Source: Apiosordaria backusii
Lineage: Eukaryota; Ascomycota; Sordariomycetes; Sordariales; Lasiosphaeriaceae
Reading direction: 5' to 3'
Length of the DNA: 64,000 nt
Assembly: GCA_030549205.1 (NCBI GenBank)
Contig: JAUKTV010000002.1
Coordinates: forward strand, 3,720,001 to 3,784,000
Positions 57,293 to 64,000 of this stretch are shown here, piece after piece; position 1 is the first letter of the stretch, and each line of letters starts with the position of its first letter. Position numbers and translations under genes: made by a program. Below the pieces are notes generated by a model. The model did no database searches and was not told the DNA's origin. It saw only the letters and a list, made by a program, of their open reading frames with translations.

Positions 57293-59071
57293 TCATTCAT
57301 TCTTCCTCGGTCTCCCCCGTCGCCGAGGCGTCGCTGGCATGTTCGTTGTCGCAGCCCCTCCTCTCCCGGCCCCAGCTAGAGTGGATGTCCTCGCTACTGT
57401 TTTCTTCATGGCAGAGCGCGTGCTTGGCTCATTCTGTTTTCTTCGACGTCCCAGTCCACGGTTGGGTCGAGTCTCCGTCTCGATCTTTGGCGGGGGACGC
57501 GCTGGGACAGGCCTTGCCTTCCTGCGTTGAGTCTCCTGCGTGGCGGACTGAGCGGCGGGCGCTGGAGTCTGCGGTACTGCTCTGCCCCTGGGTCTCTTAT
57601 TCGGCGTTGTTTGCGACGGTAGGGGCTCCGCGGGCCGTTTCATGCCCGCAATCCTGGCACTGCGTCGGAGTGGTGGCGGGAGGGGCTGGTCCTGTTCTGG
57701 GGCCTCGTTTACCCCGTCCCGTGGTTGGCGCTGACGCAGGCGCCGTCGCTTCTGCGGTGGAGGGCAAGCGGTTTCTCGTTGTGGTTCGGATGCGCCCTCT
57801 TGGAGCTCTGTGAATGCCTCGTGCTCTTCTGGGGGTGACGCTTCGCGCTCTACTGCCTGTGGTGGGCCGAACAGAGGGAAGAAATTTTCTTTGAAGAATT
57901 TGAAGGCAGGGTCAACCGGTGGTTCGTATCCCTCGGCTCTTTCCTTCTCGCGTTTCCTAATCCTTGCCATAGTGTCTATCATCTGCCCGGGAAAGGACGG
58001 TGGCATGTCTCCCTCTTCTATGACCCAGAAACCCTCGGGCTGTTCGGATTCCGGGAGCTCAATGGTCTCCAGCTCATCGATCTCGGAAGGAGTGAACTCC
58101 ATATCCGCCGCCGCATCCAGCGGGCTGTCTTTCATGTTGTCGACCGGTGCAAGGTCTTCCGGCTCCGGGGAGGGAGATTCGTGCCGCCACTTCCAGGCAG
58201 TTACCCAGCTGCCCCTGTTGAACTCTTCCCTCCAGTCCCCACGCTCCTTCCACCACTTGATGACTTGGTTCTGGGCTGAATATGGGTAGCGTCTTTTATC
58301 CTCGACGGAGAGGCGACCGTACCTCATCTTTTCTTCGGCCACTTCGATCTGAAAGATGAACCAAGGCCTGGAGATGAGGAACGCCTCGGCTTGGGCAGCA
58401 GTTGTATCTTGTTGGAGGCGAGACCTCGGGAGCACGGGCGCATGCTCGCCGCGCCGCAGGTTCTGGCGCAGGCGCAGGGCGCGTGCAACGAGCTTACGTG
58501 CATCGCGGTACGCGCGGACCGGGTCGTCTGCCACCCCATCGGGCTGCCATCTCCACGTCCACCTGCGGAAATTGTCGTTGGGTTGCACCTTACGCCCGGC
58601 AAAACCCCACTTAGGATTCCAAACCCCGAGTTTCTCCCAACGACGCTTGACATTATGACGAACGATGACACCTTCTCGCCGAGAGCCATTCAGTCCTCTG
58701 AACATCTCGGGCTGCGGGCCGCGACGACGGTCGAGCCGGTATTCCTCGCGTTTCGCTTCTGTGTAATAGAAGTCGTCGGGACGTACGATCGAGTGTATGA
58801 AGTCCGAAATACTGTCGAGTTCGTTGTCGTCAATCGGGCGTTCCATGATGGCTATCAGCTCTTCTGGCATCGAGCGGCCTCGCGGTGGTGGGATAAGATC
58901 AGCATCGTCAAGCTCTTCCGACTCGGTCGAAGAGACGTAGGGCGGAGGATCATCGCGCTCAAAGCGGCGGAGCGAACGCAGGTTATCGTTTACAGCAATT
59001 GCCTCCAGGACGGGGACGGCTTGATTGCTTACAGCCTGATGAAGGTGAACACGATCAAAGAAGGGAGGCAT
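57293..59071 (-). CDS. AT-hook protein of unknown function (592 aa, intronless)
   Basis: A single open frame from MPPFFDRVHLHQAV (59071) to 57293. The frame is open upstream to 59251 but that part is hydrophobic and looks like leader, so I chose the internal ATG. The N-terminal half is charged and Trp-rich: REGVIVRHNVKRRWEKLGVW, FRRWTWRWQPDGVADDP, NQVIKWWKERGDWREEFNR and SWVTAWKWRHESPSPEPEDL. The C-terminal third is basic and disordered, with KRRRLRQRQPR, PLRRSARIAGMKRP, NKRPRGRAVP and a terminal AT-hook, RRRGRPRKNE. This predicts a nuclear, AT-rich-DNA-binding protein. It lies between two AT-rich blocks, a setting common for lineage-specific families. I recognise no enzyme domain. Confidence 0.75.
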   Translation of the reverse strand: MPPFFDRVHLHQAVSNQAVPVLEAIAVNDNLRSLRRFERDDPPPYVSSTESEELDDADLIPPPRGRSMPEELIAIMERPIDDNELDSISDFIHSIVRPDDFYYTEAKREEYRLDRRRGPQPEMFRGLNGSRREGVIVRHNVKRRWEKLGVWNPKWGFAGRKVQPNDNFRRWTWRWQPDGVADDPVRAYRDARKLVARALRLRQNLRRGEHAPVLPRSRLQQDTTAAQAEAFLISRPWFIFQIEVAEEKMRYGRLSVEDKRRYPYSAQNQVIKWWKERGDWREEFNRGSWVTAWKWRHESPSPEPEDLAPVDNMKDSPLDAAADMEFTPSEIDELETIELPESEQPEGFWVIEEGDMPPSFPGQMIDTMARIRKREKERAEGYEPPVDPAFKFFKENFFPLFGPPQAVEREASPPEEHEAFTELQEGASEPQRETACPPPQKRRRLRQRQPRDGVNEAPEQDQPLPPPLRRSARIAGMKRPAEPLPSQTTPNKRPRGRAVPQTPAPAAQSATQETQRRKARPVPARPPPKIETETRPNRGLGRRRKQNEPSTRSAMKKTVARTSTLAGAGRGGAATTNMPATPRRRGRPRKNE

Positions 59072-59440
59072 GGTTTGATTATTAGACTTGTCGATAGACA
59101 GAACGGAAGCTGTAGAGAGAAGAATAAAGATTGGAGAAACACCGAAAGCCAATAGACAAGCTTTTATCAGCGCATACCGCCAGAGGATGTTATGGGTTGC
59201 GTCAATAGTTGATTGTTGTAAGAGAGAAGTATCTGTAGGGCTATGGTACATGCAAGATGTCTGTATATACCCTGTAGTTTGCCGTGGCTTAGCTTAATAA
59301 GCCCCACTATAATATCTTAATAATACCCACTGAGCCAGCTTGGGCCACCTGCAGGGAGCAGGGACCCACACTAGTCCTTATCTCTTATCTTTATCTAGCT
59401 TATCTAATCTACAGAAGTGGAGCCCTCAGGAATTAATATT
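59072..59440. other. upstream region of the AT-hook gene
   Basis: Promoter side of the AT-hook gene; GC content falls steadily to the right and the repeat-rich tract starts around 59435. No gene. Confidence 0.5.
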
Positions 59441-62400
59441 TAATAATAATATTTAAATAGTTATAATAAAAATTGATCTATAAACTATTAAAGTTAAAGT
59501 ACTTCATAATATTATAATAATAATTAATATTTATCAAATATAAACTATAAAAGATATGAATTTATTTATTTATTTTATTATTATTAAAGTTAAATACAAT
59601 TATTTTAAAGTTTAAGGGAAAACTTATAGAAATAGGAAAAAATTATATCAATAATTTAAAGGCCTTATTAAATAGAATAAGGTTTAATATTTAAATTAAC
59701 TATTATTAATATAAATAATGTAGGTTATAAAAAGGTATATAATATATATAAAAGATAAATAAAGGTTAAAGAAAGTAAGTAAAAATAAAGAAAGTAAATA
59801 TTAATTGTTGCGTGGTTACGGCGGTGCCATAAGATGATGGTTGTATAATTGTTTATTGAAAAGTCTAGTATCTGCTATACGAGATAACTATATATATATA
59901 TGTAGATCCTATATCCTTATGTCCTTTTATAACAATGCCCTCTTTCGAAAAATAATTGCTACTTTCCGGTAGTATAACTCATTAATAGTTATATCCATTA
60001 ATATCTATAACTATATTTATTAAATTCCTTAACTTAGAAATAATAATATTTAATTCCTCTATCTATTATAATAGCCTTTTTTAATATTATATTTATTAAA
60101 TTTTATAACTATATTTATTAAATTATTTAAAATTTATAGTAATGCTTATACTTATTGTTTATTTCGGAGCTTTATTTATAATAATAAAAGAAAAAGAAAG
60201 AAAGAAATATTATTATAATAAAATAAAGAAATATTTATATTTATTTTAAATGTTAAAAAAGTTAATTTTCAATTTTTTTTTTCTTTTTATTTAATTTATT
60301 TACTATTACTTTTTATTTTCTTTACTTATTTATTATTATATTTATTAAATTATTTTAGTTTTTTATTATTTAATTTTTTAATACTATGTTTTTACTTTAT
60401 TAAGTTGATATAGCTATTAGACTGGCTATTTAATTTATTAGGCCGTCTTATCCTTTACGATTACTACTGCAATATCGATTAACTTTGCTAACTAGTCTTC
60501 TACCTTATCCTTCTTTTCGAAAGCTTTCTTCTAAGTCGTTTCATCTTCAATCCAATACCTTAACTTAAAACCAATCAAATCCTATCTAAATCGACAGAGG
60601 TTAATATATTTAATATAAAATAGAATAGCGATAGTATATATAGCTAACTTTTTAATAAAGGCAATGCTTATATTCTACTTATTACTGTCTTTCTTCGGTA
60701 TAGCTATTATAATGTCGGCAAATTTAAAATGCTTATAGCGATCTAGCTTTAGGATTTTATATTTATAGGCTTTTAGTATAATTGTATACTGCTATTATAT
60801 TAATACTATCTTTTAATTATTAAATCGTATAGGACAGACCTATACTTAATACTATAATTAATTAAGTCTTAATATAGTAGGTAATATAGAAAAGGAATAT
60901 AGTAGGTAATGTAGGAAAGAAATATAGTAGGTAATGTAGGAGAGGAATGTAGTAGGTAATATAAGAAAGGAATAGTAAAGAAAAGCAGTAAATAAGATCC
61001 TTTTTAACCTTATATAGGCGCTAATATCTGGCCTTAACATAGGCCGGTAAAGAAGTTATCGGTATAGTTATAAGCAATTCGATAGTAAAGGAAGTATTTA
61101 GAAGGTTTGGCTATAATATTATTATATAAGCTTATTGTTAAACTCGACGGTAGAAGGTTCAGCTATATAATAAGCACATGACTATAATAGTAAGCAGGCC
61201 CTAAGCAGTTTAAGTAGCACATTAGATCAGCTGTAAAGAGAACCAACGCCAGGTATAGCATGTAAAAGAATTTTTTTTTTGGAAGCTCCACTTCTTAAAG
61301 AGACATTACTTTATTAAGATTAGATTGGTATATTTTAAATTAGAGTTAAAACTTTATTTTAATTTAAAGTTATAAATTTATTTAAAGTTAGACTTAAAGG
61401 TTTATTTTAAATTAGATTTCAAATTTTATTTTGGATTAATATTAAAACTTTATTTTAAATTAAAGCTAAAGGTTTATTTTTAATTATTAAGTCGATAATT
61501 TTTTAAATTTCTATTTAAACCTTTTTATTTAAGCTTTCTTTATTATATTTATTTTTATTTAGTTTTTTTTAATTATTTTAAATATTAAGAATATATTAAG
61601 TAAAGTTAATATTTTAATTATTACCGTTTAAATAATTAAACTATAAACGTTTAAACTCTTTAAATAAAACTTAATTAATAAATTTATTAATACCTTTAAA
61701 CTTCCAAACCTATTTAATAAAGTTAAAAGATATTTAACCTTAAATTATAAATAAATAATAATTAATTTCTTTATATTATTTATAATATTAAAAGCTTAAA
61801 TAGTTAAAAGAAAATCCCTAAACTTTATATAAAGTTATAACTATATTAATAATTAAAACATTAAATTTTAATCTAATTTTTAAATAATTCTACTTTAATA
61901 AATAATAATCTTACTTTACCAAATCGCTTAACCTCTTAAATAAATAAACCTTTAATATAATATAATTATTATAAAGTAAAAAAATCTTCCCTTATTTTAT
62001 TAAAGTAAAGTAATACCTTATTTATATTTAATTTAATAATTAAACTTACTAAATATCTTTATTAATATTAAATATCCTTTTTATAGTAAACTTAATACTT
62101 AATATTTAAATTTAAATTATAATATATTAATTCTTTAAGATTTAAATTTAAAAAATATTTAAATAAACCTATTAATATTTATTAAAATAACCAATATTAT
62201 TTATAAATATATTAACTACCTTTATTTTCTTCTATACAATCAATCCTAATCTTACATTTAAACTCCCTACTTAACTTAAATTTAAAATCTAACTTTAATA
62301 TATTAAATACTAAAGGGTTAAAAAAAAGCAATAATTATTAAAAAAAATTAAAGGCAATAACCCTATTAATTTTACCGTAAGTATAAATAAAAATAAATAT

Positions 62401-64000
62401 AAGTAAGCATTCTTTAATAATTTTAACCTCTTTAATATTACTTTTAATAAAATCGCCGATAATATAAATACTTATAATATTAAAAAATCTATATCTAATT
62501 AAAAAATAAATATAATCAGTTATTTTAACTTTAATAAAAAAATTAAAAGAAATATATTTAAAGAATATAATTATTAGAAAGTATATATAAAAGTCTATAG
62601 TTTTTTAAAACCTATTTATAATTATATAAATATTAACGTTAAATATAATATTATTTTACGTAATCTAAAGGTATTATTAATTAAAATAATATCCTTTTAA
62701 TATACTATAAAGCTTAATTAAAGAGATTAAAATTAACTTAAAATAAGTTTATATAATTAAAAGTAAATATTATTAAATAAGTTTATTATATTATATAATA
62801 TTATATTAATAAAACTCTTTATTATAAAATATATTTATAAAGATTATAAAAATAATAAGCCTATTAAAGAATATATATTTATAATTTTATAATATATTTA
62901 ATCTTTTAATATTATAAATATTCTTAACCTATTATAATATATTTATATAGATATTTACTTTAAATTATAATAATTAATTAACATCCTTTATAAAAAAGAT
63001 ACTATTATTATCTATTTCTAATATTTTAAAAAGAAGGCTTACCTTTATTTACTACAGTTTAATCCCTTACTTATAAAGTTTAAAATAAAAAATATATGTT
63101 ATTAGTTAATATAATTTAAAAGTTAAAAGATAATAATAATAATAAAAAAGTATAATTATATTATTAGTAGAATATATTTAAATAAATATTATTTTAAAGG
63201 TAAAGGTTATAAAGGCAGTTATAATAAAGTTAAAAATTAAAGATATTTTAATAAAAATAGTAATTATAGTTTTAATTATAATAATAGTTATAATAAATAA
63301 AAAAGAAATTAAAGAAAAGACAATAATTAAAATTTAAAATAAAGTAACGGTTAAAAAATAAAATAAAAAAATAAGTAAGGTTTAAAAAGAAATTAAAGTA
63401 ATAATAAATTTATTTTATTCAAAGAAAATTAAAAAGTCGAAATAGATTTTAAGGTAGATTTTATAAATATCGTTTCCTTAAAATATACTATCCTTTCCAC
63501 TATAATTATTATCTTTATAATTTAATTTATTAAAATAAATATTTATATTATTAGTATTTTAAATCCTATACTCGATATTACCGTTAGTTTAAATAAAATT
63601 CCTAAAAAGCAATATATTACAGTAATATTAAGATTATTTTAAAAGAAAATATCGATAGATAAAAAGTAAAGTTTAAATTAATAAAATTTAACTTTTAATT
63701 TATCAATAAGTTTATTAAAGAAGAAAATAATATTATAAATGTTAAAGAAAATAATAAAAGTTTTAACATTTACTTTAATATTTTCCTTAATTATAATATA
63801 ATAATACTATTAGAAGTTATATTGAACTATTAATAAATTAAAACTAATATTAAATTTAATAAAATCTAGATATACGTTTAATACTATATTATATTTAATA
63901 ATTACTTTATATTATTTAAATATATAAATATTTATAAGATTATTACTTCTTTAAAAAAAGTCAATTATAATAAGCTTAATTAAATAAAAATAATAAATAG
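59441..64000. other. AT-rich, RIP-like repeat tract reaching the window end
   Basis: About 4.5 kb of extremely AT-rich sequence without usable frames, in the same compositional style as the copia island. It presumably consists of degraded transposons, but I could not find paired LTRs or a readable polymerase motif, and it is cut by the window end. Local features: a short GC-bearing island at 59806-59850, a 25-bp tandem repeat at 60871-60975, and a degenerate TTTATTTTAAATTA-type repeat at 61325-61490. The far right (63050-63400) has Asn/Lys-rich plus-strand translation that might be a decayed gag end; this is a guess. Confidence 0.6.
60871..60975 (+). repeat. 25-bp tandem repeat, about four copies
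   Basis: Copies of AATATAGTAGGTAATGTAGG plus five bases recur with a period of exactly 25 (AGTAGGTAAT at 60876, 60901, 60926 and 60951). There are no spacers, so it is not a CRISPR array. Confidence 0.8.

Noticed and set aside
60858..61040. 60-codon hydrophobic frame and possible CRISPR-like array
   Set aside because: The frame is a translation of the 25-bp tandem repeat; there are no spacers, and CRISPR is not expected in a fungal nucleus.
59413..61300. Short inverted match AGAAGTGGAGC / GCTCCACTTCT suggesting a TIR element
   Set aside because: Only about 11 bases match, no extension and no target duplication; likely chance.

Overview
The window is nuclear DNA of a filamentous ascomycete, most likely a sordariomycete of the Sordariales type. 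Evidence: genes carry short 54-112 nt introns with GT...AG ends and CTAAC/CTGAC-like branch sites; coding regions are GC-rich; transcription factors are of the fungal Zn(II)2Cys6 type; and the repeats are AT-rich and heavily damaged in the C-to-T/G-to-A pattern typical of repeat-induced point mutation (RIP). Thirteen intact protein genes and one broken gene are supported, most of them as multi-exon models whose exon lengths sum to whole codons.

Layout. 1-1634: no gene. 1635-2698 (+): autophagy gene atg5. 3823-7875 (-): a 1263-aa polyQ/polyP Zn2Cys6 regulator, followed by a 4.7-kb gene-free stretch. 12564-13478 (-): conserved protein with an SV40-like nuclear signal. 14309-15402 (-): hydrophilic five-repeat LEA/stress-type protein. 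16364-26712: AT-rich island made of a degenerate TIR-bounded DNA transposon into which a 7.6-kb Ty1/copia element is inserted (834-bp LTRs, AGTTA target duplication, polypurine tract). 27534-28178 (-): small four-helix MARVEL-like membrane protein. 28915-31214 (-): 743-aa fungal DUF4449/BPI-like protein, divergent from 32259-34277 (+): a patatin-like protein whose nucleophile serine position is glycine. 36869-39634 (+): six-exon Zn2Cys6/Fungal_trans_2 regulator. 41305-42922 (+): MATE transporter. 44214-46996 (+): caspase-like domain joined to C2H2 zinc fingers. 48430-51253 (+): secreted GH31 alpha-glucosidase (AgdC type). 51658-52211 (-): cupin pseudogene with two lesions. 52720-53593 (-): glutathione S-transferase-like protein. 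53856-55313 (-): APP1-type phosphatidate phosphatase. 56311-57015: small TIR element carrying an 18-bp minisatellite. 57293-59071 (-): AT-hook protein at the edge of a second AT-rich, RIP-like tract that fills 59.4-64 kb.

The genes do not form an obvious biosynthetic cluster; this is ordinary housekeeping and regulatory gene space (autophagy, lipid metabolism, carbohydrate hydrolysis, detoxification, transcription) interrupted by two repeat-rich blocks. The most interesting items are the Gly-for-Ser patatin, the caspase/zinc-finger fusion, the minisatellite-bearing TIR element, the nested transposons whose two LTRs are most heavily RIP-mutated on their inner sides, and the cupin gene broken by a 4-bp TATG duplication plus an in-frame stop.
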